Of a stretch of 64,000 nucleotides of DNA, positions 38,301-46,207 are shown one piece after another. The position numbers and the translations under genes were made by a program. The notes beneath the pieces were generated by a model, which was given only the letters and a program-made list of their open reading frames with translations, did not search any database and was not told the origin of the DNA. The stretch's first letter is position 1. The number at the start of each line of letters is the position of its first letter. Source of the stretch: Williamsia sp. (GTDB taxonomy: Bacteria > Bacteroidota > Bacteroidia > Chitinophagales > Chitinophagaceae); NCBI GenBank assembly GCA_015069695.1, contig JADCRZ010000019.1:1-64000 (forward strand). The letters are read 5' to 3'.

Positions 38301-38501
38301 TTGGAGATAGGCTATGATATACCCAGTAAATTGCTGGATAGAATCGGCGTAAAAGGGTTAAGGGTATATGTTCATGGTACCAACCTGTTCTCTTTTGACA
38401 ATACGCGTCGCTTTGAGACCGATCCCGAAATATCTTCCACGAGTGCATTGGTATACCCCCAGCAAAAAATTTATACGTTTGGTTTCAACTTAAATCTGTA
38501 A
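35307..38501 (+). CDS. SusC/RagA-type TonB-linked outer-membrane importer
   Basis: A 1064-residue outer-membrane transporter that works with the SusD-like lipoprotein encoded 2 bp downstream. An N-terminal signal is followed by a carboxypeptidase-regulatory-like domain ([22 protein letters not shown]). The SusC signature [16 protein letters not shown] comes next, then the plug ([49 protein letters not shown]) and a long barrel ending in FGFNLNL. The length is normal. The substrate is unknown, since no glycoside hydrolase or peptidase adjoins the pair. Confidence 0.95.
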   Translation: [1064 protein letters not shown]

Positions 38502-38503
38502 TC

Positions 38504-40375
38504 ATGTTCAATACGAAAAGTTTATTGAAATATATAATTTGTTCCCTTGTCATCCTTTCTACCTCCTGCAAAAAGGACTATCTTGACAGAAACTCACCAA
38601 CTCTTTTGCCAGGGGATCAGACATTTAAGGATCCGCTTTTGATCGTTGGCCTTCTTGCCAATTATTATGACCGGTTGCCTACCGACGCGTCGTTAACTAC
38701 CAACTGGCAAAGAGCTACCACTTACGACGATGCAGTATGGTCAGGCGGTGGTAATGCAGGCGATGAAGCCAGGAATACATTTACTTCATACGCCGCCGAT
38801 AGCTGGAGACTTTGGGATTATGGTTTGATAAGGGATATCAACCTTGCGTTAGCTGATATGGAAACTTACGGTACAACGCTTACAGCGGCCCAGAAGGCAC
38901 AGTTTAACGCAGAGTTCCGTTTCTTAAGGGCCCAGGATTATTTTGAGATGGTTAAAAGAATGGGTGGCGTACCCATTATAACCACCGTACTCACGACAGA
39001 CAAAGGAGATTATGCCTCGCTGCGCGTTCCCAGGAATAAAGAGTCTGAGGTATATGATTTTATTGCGTCTGAATGTGATGCTATTAAAGACAAGATCGGA
39101 AATGGTACCAGTACTACACGTGCCAATAAATATGCGGTGCTTGCCCTTAAATGCAGGGCTATGTTATATGGAGGTTCGCTTGCAAAATACAATAGCGCTT
39201 TACCTTCACCAATTACTTTGCCCGCAGGAGAAGTAGGCATTCCTGCGTCAAAAGCAAACGATTATTATCAGAAATCCCTGGATGCTGCAAGAGAGATCAT
39301 CAACAGCGGGGTGTATTCATTATATAATACAAATCCCAATCCCGGCGACAACTTCTATGAAGCACTTACAAAAAAGCAAGGCAACAAGGAAGTGATTTTA
39401 GCGCAGGATTTTCTGCAGTCCAAAGGCAGAACGCATACGTTTAGCTATGATAATATCGCCAGGGCTGTTCGTGAAGATAACCTTGGTTCTTCTGCTATTG
39501 CCCCCACTTTAAATCTTGTAGAAAGTTTTGAATATACAGATGGATCAGCCGGTGCGTTAAAATTGCGTACCGCAGATGACAAAGACTATATTTATTATGA
39601 CAATATAGGAGATGTGTTTGCCAACAAAGATGGCAGATTATACGGTACGGTCATGTTACCTGGCACTACTTTCAAAGGTCTGCCTGTAAATCTGCAGGCA
39701 GGGGTAAAAGTATGGAATGCTGCCACCAGTGCTTATAGTACGGTTGAAAGCTCCGTTCAAGGTTCAAATTCCCTGTACACTGATGGTAAATTATTAACAG
39801 GCGCTTCAGGGCCTATACGCTCAGGATTAGACATCTCCAATACCGGGTTCAATTTAAAAAAGTACATTGATCCTATTCCGGGATCAAGCAACCGCGGACA
39901 ACAAAGTGATGTATGGTGGATACGTTACCGTTTAGGTGAAGTTTATTTAAATGCAGCCGAAGCAGCGTTTGAATTGGGGCAGTTGGCTGAAGCATTGGAT
40001 AATATGAATAAAGTAAGAGCGAGAGCAGGAATTAAAACAAATCTGGGCGCTTTGACTTTAGAGAGGATCCGCAATGAGCGCAGGGTAGAGCTTGCTTTTG
40101 AAGATCATCGTGTTTGGGACCTGATAAGGTGGAGAATTGCACACATTTTATGGAATGGAAGTCCGTCGAATCCTGATGCCAATCTTTATGCACTGTATCC
40201 TTACCGTGTTGTACGTCCCGGAGATGCTGCAAGAGACGGTAAATACGTCTATGACAAAATAATTGCACCCAGATTCAGGGCGCCGCGTTTTTTCCAGCTT
40301 ACAAATTATTATTCTTCTATTGCCCAGAATGTTTTGGATGCCAATCCGTCAATTACAAGACAACCGGGACAATAG
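38504..40375 (+). CDS. SusD/RagB-like surface lipoprotein
   Basis: A 623-residue lipoprotein; the lipobox Cys lies in STSCKKDYLDRNSP. It forms the lid of the SusC transporter and binds the ligand at the cell surface. SusD features are the N-terminal DYLDRNSPTLLPGDQTF region, the TPR-like helices (AEFRFLRAQDYFEMVKRMGGVPI), and the C-terminal VWWIRYRLGEVYLNAAEAAFELGQ and IRNERRVELAFEDHRVWDLIRW. It is clearly translationally linked to susC. Confidence 0.95.
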   Translation: MFNTKSLLKYIICSLVILSTSCKKDYLDRNSPTLLPGDQTFKDPLLIVGLLANYYDRLPTDASLTTNWQRATTYDDAVWSGGGNAGDEARNTFTSYAADSWRLWDYGLIRDINLALADMETYGTTLTAAQKAQFNAEFRFLRAQDYFEMVKRMGGVPIITTVLTTDKGDYASLRVPRNKESEVYDFIASECDAIKDKIGNGTSTTRANKYAVLALKCRAMLYGGSLAKYNSALPSPITLPAGEVGIPASKANDYYQKSLDAAREIINSGVYSLYNTNPNPGDNFYEALTKKQGNKEVILAQDFLQSKGRTHTFSYDNIARAVREDNLGSSAIAPTLNLVESFEYTDGSAGALKLRTADDKDYIYYDNIGDVFANKDGRLYGTVMLPGTTFKGLPVNLQAGVKVWNAATSAYSTVESSVQGSNSLYTDGKLLTGASGPIRSGLDISNTGFNLKKYIDPIPGSSNRGQQSDVWWIRYRLGEVYLNAAEAAFELGQLAEALDNMNKVRARAGIKTNLGALTLERIRNERRVELAFEDHRVWDLIRWRIAHILWNGSPSNPDANLYALYPYRVVRPGDAARDGKYVYDKIIAPRFRAPRFFQLTNYYSSIAQNVLDANPSITRQPGQ

Positions 40376-40403
40376 TAACCCATCTAATTAATATCATTCT
40401 GTT

Positions 40404-41144
40404 ATGAAAAGTGTAGGACAAAAATTTGTTTTAAGTATAGCACTATTGTGTGTCTTATGGGGATGCACAAAGGATAATTATAAGGAACCTCAATCAACTA
40501 TTACGGGCAGGGTGGTCTACCAGGGCCAACCCATTGGTGTGCGTTCCAACGGCGTTACGCTTGAACTATGGCAGCATGGCTATGCTCTCTTTAACAAGGT
40601 GGCTGTGAATGTTGCCCAAGACGGAACATTTTCTGTTAAGATATTTGATGGAAACTACCTGTTAACCCGCCTGAGGGGGAATGGTCCGTGGATGGATCAG
40701 ATCGATAGTATTCCCATAAATTTGAACGGAACTGCTAATATAGATGTGCCTGTTACCCCTTACTTTACGCTCTCAAACGATGCATTCACATTCAATAAAG
40801 CAGATTCAACTATCTCAGGTACATTTAATATTGCCCAGGTTGTGACAAGTAAAGCAATCGAAAATATCACTTTTCATGTTTCCACAACAGGTATTGTTGA
40901 TGCGACAAACCAGATTGCTTTTGCTTCTATCAGCGTAGCTCCTCCGGCAAATGCGTTTACTGCACCGGTTACCTTAAAAATTGACATCAGGCCGAGAATG
41001 TATACAGCCGGTACACAGGCAACTGCCGCACTGCTGTTGGGAGATATACTGAAAAAGAAATATGCTTATGTTCGTTTTGGTGTAAAGCCCATTGGTGTTG
41101 CAGAAAGAGTTTATACAATGGTCAAAAGAATCGAATTGCAATAG
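40404..41144 (+). CDS. DUF3823-type lipoprotein
   Basis: A 246-residue lipoprotein (lipobox CVLWGCTKDN) of the DUF3823 family. The first domain, of carboxypeptidase-regulatory-like fold, has STITGRVVYQGQPIGVRSNGVTLELWQHGYAL, and the second begins near PYFTLSNDAFTFNKADSTISGTF. Proteins of this family are usually encoded right after susC/susD and are thought to be accessory surface proteins; their role is not known. It is 28 bp after susD, in the same operon. Confidence 0.85.
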   Translation: MKSVGQKFVLSIALLCVLWGCTKDNYKEPQSTITGRVVYQGQPIGVRSNGVTLELWQHGYALFNKVAVNVAQDGTFSVKIFDGNYLLTRLRGNGPWMDQIDSIPINLNGTANIDVPVTPYFTLSNDAFTFNKADSTISGTFNIAQVVTSKAIENITFHVSTTGIVDATNQIAFASISVAPPANAFTAPVTLKIDIRPRMYTAGTQATAALLLGDILKKKYAYVRFGVKPIGVAERVYTMVKRIELQ

Positions 41145-41296
41145 CAAGAATGGGAAGCTGTTTATATGGACTGCAGTTAAAAAGTAAGAGGCCTTTCTGA
41201 GAAGAAGGATGCGTGGAACCTGAAGTGGACCAAACAAAAGGAACATGTAACTTCTCCTGTGCAGAAGATCGTCTTGAAATAAACAGTTCTTGCAAT

Positions 41297-41362
41297 AAGA
41301 AAGCGGCTGGTGTTGATAAAGAGAGGAGACTCTTTTCTTTATCAACGCCAGCCGCTTTCTTA
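41297..41362. terminator. Bidirectional terminator between DUF3823 and ferritin-like genes
   Basis: AAGAAAGCGGCTGG-GTTGATAAAGA pairs with TCTTTATCAAC-CCAGCCGCTTTCTT, a stem of about 26 bp with one mismatch, around a 13-nt loop. A T-rich tail follows on the plus strand and the complementary A-rich flank lies on the other side. It ends 18 bp before the stop codon of the minus-strand ferritin-like gene. Confidence 0.9.
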
Positions 41363-41379
41363 ATTTTCTGCCAGCCTAT

Positions 41380-42237
41380 CTATGGCTTAATGAACAAGGT
41401 CACAATCGCCAGCACATCTGCTTTGCTCAACGGTTCATCAAATGCTTCGGTAGCAGCATTGAATGAAATCGGAAATCCGTTGATGCCAACAATGTTGATG
41501 CCTGATTGGGTCGTTACATCTTCACCATTGTAGTTGGGCTGAACAGCCTGGCTGTTGATGCCGCTTATGTTGCCGGTGATCCAGGGCTTAACGTTGCCGA
41601 TACCTGAACCCAGGGTTTTTCTTATTTCCCTTAAGTAGGCCGCATGCCTTGCCTCCACGGAGTGTATCTGCAGGGCTGCTGTAAGTACGTCACCACCGCC
41701 AACAATTTCCATGGCCCGGCCTTTGTAGGCCCGTACGCCGGTATCCTCAAAAGTTTGCGCCACGCTCAGGAAAAGATCCAGGCTGTTGAACAGTCCTTTA
41801 AATGGGCCGTTACCACTTCCGCTGCCTCCACTGAAATCGAAGGTGGGTTTGGGAGTAGGCGTGCCGCCCAGTTTCATGATCGTTGTTTGCAAATATTTTA
41901 CGTGGGCATTTTCATGCTTTGCAATTATTTCTATCCCCGACCGTACATCACCCGGAGCGAGCAGCCCGGTGGTCATTAAACCGGTATTGTAAAATTCTGC
42001 TTCCAGGAATTCAAGCGTCAGTGCATAGTTTAGAATCTCTACAACTGAATCGCTCACACTGCGGGTGCCTGCGTAAGCTTTCTGCAGCATGGAACCGAAA
42101 GCCAGTGGTACCGCTGCAAGTGCCATCTTGCCGCTTGTTCTTGCAAAGCTTTTCATGGCTGCCCTCCGCGAATCGAGCCTGCCGTATACTTCCGGATCTA
42201 CTTTCTCTATTTCGTTGAAAATATTGTCCAAGTTCAT
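41380..42237 (-). CDS. Ferritin-like domain protein (Ferritin_2)
   Basis: A 285-residue protein with an N-terminal segment of export character (RRAAMKSFARTSGKMALAAVPLAFGSMLQKAYA, possibly Tat-like) and a four-helix ferritin-like domain. The helices show EILNYALTLEFLEAEFYNTG, IIAKHENAHVKYLQTTIMKLGG and HSVEARHAAYLREIRK; the E...ExxH pattern suggests a di-metal site, though no activity has been shown for the family that I can cite. The gene is 10 bp downstream of a second ferritin-like gene, and the two are cotranscribed. Confidence 0.82.
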   Translation of the reverse strand: MNLDNIFNEIEKVDPEVYGRLDSRRAAMKSFARTSGKMALAAVPLAFGSMLQKAYAGTRSVSDSVVEILNYALTLEFLEAEFYNTGLMTTGLLAPGDVRSGIEIIAKHENAHVKYLQTTIMKLGGTPTPKPTFDFSGGSGSGNGPFKGLFNSLDLFLSVAQTFEDTGVRAYKGRAMEIVGGGDVLTAALQIHSVEARHAAYLREIRKTLGSGIGNVKPWITGNISGINSQAVQPNYNGEDVTTQSGINIVGINGFPISFNAATEAFDEPLSKADVLAIVTLFIKP

Positions 42238-42247
42238 GCGTTAAAAT

Positions 42248-42973
42248 TTAATAGGTGGGTAAGTGACTGGCGTCAATTTTTGTTTTGATATAAGTGGCTG
42301 CGATGGGCAGCACTTCCGAAGGCTTGCGGGTAAGGTCAAGTCCGTCTGCATTGATGATCGTATCATCTGCAAAACGGTTTTTGCCACGCAGGTCGCGGAT
42401 AAAAGCTGCATGCCGGGCTTCAACCGATACGATCTTGCCTGCCTGCAACAGATAGGCTGCACCTGTGATCAGGCGGCCTGCACCGTTGTAAGCTGATACG
42501 CCGAGGTCTTCAAAAGCTTCTGAAGTTGCCAGCACACTTTCCCTTGAGCTGAAGGTGATTTTGGAAAAATCAAACTCCAGGGTACCAATAGCCGCATTCA
42601 ATGAAGTGAGCGCATTTTTAAAATACTCACGGTGAGCGATCTCATGATCACGGATGTCTGTGAGCGCACTCAGCTCAAAGGGGGTGATGCCTGTGTAGGG
42701 GTTCATCACCACCATGGTGTAAAAAGCTGCTTCCAGCTGTTCGAGCGCGTAGGCATAATTTAAGATGCCTACATCGCCGCTTCCTAAATCGACGCCATCT
42801 GCCGTAACAGAGCCAGCCTGTGAGGTGCTTTGAATTTGTTCTTTGGAGCAAGCAGCTAAAGCGGCCATTAAACCGGTGGCAGCTCCTGCATACCCCAGAA
42901 ATTTCCTGCGTGACAACTGTGCACGATCCTTTTCATGCGCAGTCATCAGTTCATCTGATAAACTTTTTGGCAT
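42248..42973 (-). CDS. Ferritin-like domain protein with Tat lipoprotein signal
   Basis: A 241-residue protein. SRRKFLGYAGAATGLMAALAACSKE combines a twin-arginine motif with a lipobox Cys, so it is exported folded and lipidated. The ferritin-like helices ILNYAYALEQLEAAFYT, DIRDHEIAHREYFKNAL and VSVEARHAAFIRDL parallel those of the downstream gene, and the two look like an old duplication. Export in the folded state fits a protein that takes up its metal in the cytoplasm. It is the first gene of the two-gene minus-strand operon. Confidence 0.84.
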   Translation of the reverse strand: MPKSLSDELMTAHEKDRAQLSRRKFLGYAGAATGLMAALAACSKEQIQSTSQAGSVTADGVDLGSGDVGILNYAYALEQLEAAFYTMVVMNPYTGITPFELSALTDIRDHEIAHREYFKNALTSLNAAIGTLEFDFSKITFSSRESVLATSEAFEDLGVSAYNGAGRLITGAAYLLQAGKIVSVEARHAAFIRDLRGKNRFADDTIINADGLDLTRKPSEVLPIAATYIKTKIDASHLPTY

Positions 42974-43496
42974 TGTCTAGTTTTTAATTATGAGAGAAAA
43001 TCTTCCTTCTACGTGTAACAAAAGGTAGCAAGCGATTGTACAGTGGGATCTTGCGCAAGAGCGACTGATCTGTCAGTCGCAGGTACAATTACGCAATCCC
43101 GTTCTCTTTGGATTGTATATGTAAAAACTTTGTCAAAAAACTTTTGGAGATCTTTCTATGCATAACTTGAAGCTGGCTGGCCGTTGCGAAAAGCCTGCTT
43201 TTATTTTGGTGGGGGAATTACAAATTTTTTCTGCATCTTTGCGTTGCGTGTAGGTTCTCTTTGTAATCCCATATAATTCTTAATCCTTCTACCTTAGGGC
43301 TTAATTAGTCATTTTTTAACAGGTTTTGCCCGACTGAAAAAATTTCGGCCTAATTTTTGACCTTAGCCGCCCCGATCGATTATCCTTTCTGAAGACTCGC
43401 TTATGTTTGAATACCCGCTTATTAGCCCCTTTTAACATCCCTGTAGAAACTGGTTGTTTGCTATTGTCGTACGTAAAACTTCAATTTTATATAGCT
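42974..43496. other. 523-bp divergent intergenic region with tandem dyads
   Basis: The region separates the ferritin-like operon (minus) from the esterase gene (plus). It holds a 12-bp palindrome, TCTTGCGCAAGA (43049-43060), directly followed by an 8-bp stem hairpin GCGACTGA-TCTG-TCAGTCGC (43061-43080). On the minus strand a TACCTTTT box lies near 43021-43028 and could serve the ferritin-like operon. No ORF is supported. Confidence 0.5.
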
Positions 43497-44330
43497 ATGA
43501 CGTTAACTATTAAGCGGTCTCTTGCTTTTGCATTTGTGTCAGTGATGCTGCTGACGGCCTGTAAAAAGGATAAGGTCAAAGGACCTGTTCCTGCTGATGA
43601 TTATGTGGAAACAACACCCGCCATTCAAGCAGGTGTGGCTGTAAAGATCAACAACGCTATTGGCGGATTTTACGCCGCCCTGCCTTCTTATTACAGCCAA
43701 ACCACGAAAAGTTATCCTCTGCTGGTATCTATTCACGGTGCCGGTCAATCGGGCAATGGCAATACCCAGCTGCCTTTCCTGCTCAACGATGGGGTAGCCA
43801 AAGTGATTGCTGAAAAACGCTTTCCGCCCAATTTTGTGGTAAACGGAAAGAACTATGCTTTCATCGTGCTGAGCCCCCAGTTCAGCAAGTACCCCGGTGT
43901 AACTGAAGTAGAATCATTTATCCAATACGCCAAAAAGAAATACCGGATCGATGCTTCCCGCATCTATCTCACCGGTTTGAGCATGGGCGGCTATGTTTCA
44001 TCCGATATGGGAGCAGCTTATCCCAAAGAACTGGCTGCGATTGTGCCGATGGCGGGTGTTTCTGAAACAGGGGACCTGAAAGCAAAAGCAGCAGCGATTG
44101 CGAAGAACAACCTGCCTGCCTGGTATTTCAACAACAACAACGATCCTTCCGTACCGGTTTCCAATGTGACCCATTTTGTTACGCTGATCAACGACAACAA
44201 CCCGGCCATCAAACCAAAAACAACCATTTTTGACGGTGTCGGGCATGATTGCTGGACAAAGGCTACAGATCCGGATTACAAAGAAAACGGAATGAACATT
44301 TATGAATGGATGTTGCAGTATAAGAGATAA
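43497..44330 (+). CDS. Secreted alpha/beta-hydrolase esterase (lipoprotein)
   Basis: A 277-residue lipoprotein (MLLTACKKDK) with an alpha/beta-hydrolase fold. PLLVSIHGAGQSGNG is the oxyanion-hole region. The nucleophile is the Ser of GLSMGGYVS. The His of DGVGHDCW is the likely catalytic base. It resembles polyhydroxybutyrate-depolymerase/feruloyl-esterase-like phospholipase/carboxylesterase proteins in Bacteroidota; the ester it cleaves is not known. I start at 43497, where the lipoprotein signal begins; an upstream in-frame ATG adds 30 residues. Confidence 0.82.
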   Translation: MTLTIKRSLAFAFVSVMLLTACKKDKVKGPVPADDYVETTPAIQAGVAVKINNAIGGFYAALPSYYSQTTKSYPLLVSIHGAGQSGNGNTQLPFLLNDGVAKVIAEKRFPPNFVVNGKNYAFIVLSPQFSKYPGVTEVESFIQYAKKKYRIDASRIYLTGLSMGGYVSSDMGAAYPKELAAIVPMAGVSETGDLKAKAAAIAKNNLPAWYFNNNNDPSVPVSNVTHFVTLINDNNPAIKPKTTIFDGVGHDCWTKATDPDYKENGMNIYEWMLQYKR

Positions 44331-44498
44331 AAGGGGCGTTCTGTTAAATTTCCGGGCCTTTATTGTTATTCAGGCAATCCTGCTCTATCTTGAAGCCGAT
44401 TTGCAGGCCCAGTTGCAGGATTAAAATCACCCGGTTGTGTGAACTGCCTGTTTACCGGTGACCTGCAATCTGTAACCGGAAAATGGGTCAGGCCTGAC

Positions 44499-45941
44499 AT
44501 GAAAACCTCTTTTTGCCTTCTGGCTTTATACATGCTGATTGAGTTCCCTGTATGTGCACAAGACTATCATGCCGTACAGGGTTCTTCCACAGCAGGCAGC
44601 CTCCAGGTTGCCAACAATCCTGCCTCCATTACAAACATTCCTGACGCATGGGATGTGGTTCCCCTGGCCCTGCAGGTAAAAAATACGACCAACGCTTTTA
44701 CCATCCTGCGCTACTCTTACCTTTCTTCGGCGCAGACTTCCCAATACAGGATCAATGGCGGCAATTTCAGCCGCTATATAGACAATAACTTCAACATCCG
44801 CCTCCTGAATGCCCGTTTTGCCCTGGGCCGCCAGCAAGCCATTGCTTTTGGATTGAACATGCGGGGCTATACGGCCGTTCAAACCGGCCGCTACAATTTC
44901 AGGGACACGGTAAAGAACCTGCGAAGCTTTTTTCTGATCAATGAAACAAACCGGATCCTGCACGGACAGGCCCGGCAGAGCAGCTGGGTAGAAGCATTCG
45001 GAACATACAGCAAAACGCTTTGGGACCATGAGCTTGACCGGCTCAACGCAGGCATTACCCTCCGGTGGATGACCGGGGTTGCCGGGGCATTTGCCAGCCT
45101 GGAGAATGCCGGTTTGCAGCGGACAGTCCGGAACAACAGGATCTCTTACACGATAAACAGCGGCACCGGCACGTATGGCTACTCTGCCAACCTGGACGAG
45201 TGGAAAAAAGAGAATGCTGCTTCGCAGAATATTCAAAACCTTTTGTCAAGTGCGCAACGGAACCTGGCTTTCGACCTGGGTGTTGAATATATCATAAAGC
45301 CGCAAGGCATGCCGACCTTTGACGAGGAAGACACTTATTACGCGTATACCTGGAAACTGGGTTTTTCCCTGCTGGATATAGGCCGCAACAGATATACGTA
45401 TGGCAGCCAGAGCAGGAGAGTGAGCCAGTTCAAATCAAACATATCTGATTCACTGCTGTTCAAGAAAACAGCTCCTGTGCGCACCCTGCGGGCTTTTAAC
45501 GACAGCATCTCTACCATCGTGAACGAATTCATGCCGCTCACCGGAACTTTTTTTATCAACAATCCGACTCGGCTGGTCATCAACGTTGACCGTAGTCTGT
45601 CACAACACGTGTTCATCAATGCGGAAGTTTCCCTCAATCTTTCCAAGCTGGCGGCGCATGATGCGCCCTATGTAAATGAGATGAACCTATTTTCGGTTAC
45701 ACCCCGGTGGGAGAGCCGGCACTTTGGCGGCTATCTGCCCGTGCTTTACAATACTCATCAGCAACTTTGGGTAGGAGCTGCCCTCCGCGCGGGCCCCCTG
45801 CTGCTGGGCGTACACAATCTCTCCAGCTTATTCGCCCAAAACAAAACGCAAAACGGCGGCGGCTATCTCGCTTTCATCATCCGGCCGGGAAACAAGACCC
45901 GCGAAGCCCGGGATAAAAGGGCCGATTGCCCAAGGCTGTGA
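44499..45941 (+). CDS. DUF5723-type outer-membrane beta-barrel protein
   Basis: A 480-residue exported protein (signal MKTSFCLLALYMLIEFPVCAQ). The N-terminal sequence GSSTAGSLQVANNPASITNIPDAWDV and the many alternating, aromatic-rich strands are those of the DUF5723 family, a predicted outer-membrane beta-barrel of Bacteroidota. Function is unknown. It starts 168 bp after the esterase gene. I take the ATG at 44499, at the signal peptide. Confidence 0.78.
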   Translation: MKTSFCLLALYMLIEFPVCAQDYHAVQGSSTAGSLQVANNPASITNIPDAWDVVPLALQVKNTTNAFTILRYSYLSSAQTSQYRINGGNFSRYIDNNFNIRLLNARFALGRQQAIAFGLNMRGYTAVQTGRYNFRDTVKNLRSFFLINETNRILHGQARQSSWVEAFGTYSKTLWDHELDRLNAGITLRWMTGVAGAFASLENAGLQRTVRNNRISYTINSGTGTYGYSANLDEWKKENAASQNIQNLLSSAQRNLAFDLGVEYIIKPQGMPTFDEEDTYYAYTWKLGFSLLDIGRNRYTYGSQSRRVSQFKSNISDSLLFKKTAPVRTLRAFNDSISTIVNEFMPLTGTFFINNPTRLVINVDRSLSQHVFINAEVSLNLSKLAAHDAPYVNEMNLFSVTPRWESRHFGGYLPVLYNTHQQLWVGAALRAGPLLLGVHNLSSLFAQNKTQNGGGYLAFIIRPGNKTREARDKRADCPRL

Positions 45942-45985
45942 GTGAGAGGAGATTTATATCAGATAAAATAACTCTATTTCAGCGC

Positions 45986-46003
45986 ATGTTCCGGCAGGAA
46001 CAT
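45986..46003 (+). terminator. Hairpin after the DUF5723 gene
   Basis: ATGTTCC-GGCA-GGAACAT is a perfect 7-bp stem with a 4-nt loop followed by TTTTG, 44 bp after the DUF5723 stop. It could terminate that gene. The remaining bases up to 46207 show nothing. Confidence 0.5.
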
Positions 46004-46207
46004 TTTGTCGGTAGAAAGATGGATGCACCAACGTTGCGCCATCGGAACGCCGTGTGCAGGACAGACAGTCTGCATGTTACACGGCATACCTACGGCACGC
46101 AAGATCAAGATACATTACAGGCTACCAACAAGGTGTTCGTACCGGGACACGGTAAGCAGAGATCTTATTTTATACCAACTCAATTATTCTGGCTGAAAAT
46201 TGGAAGC

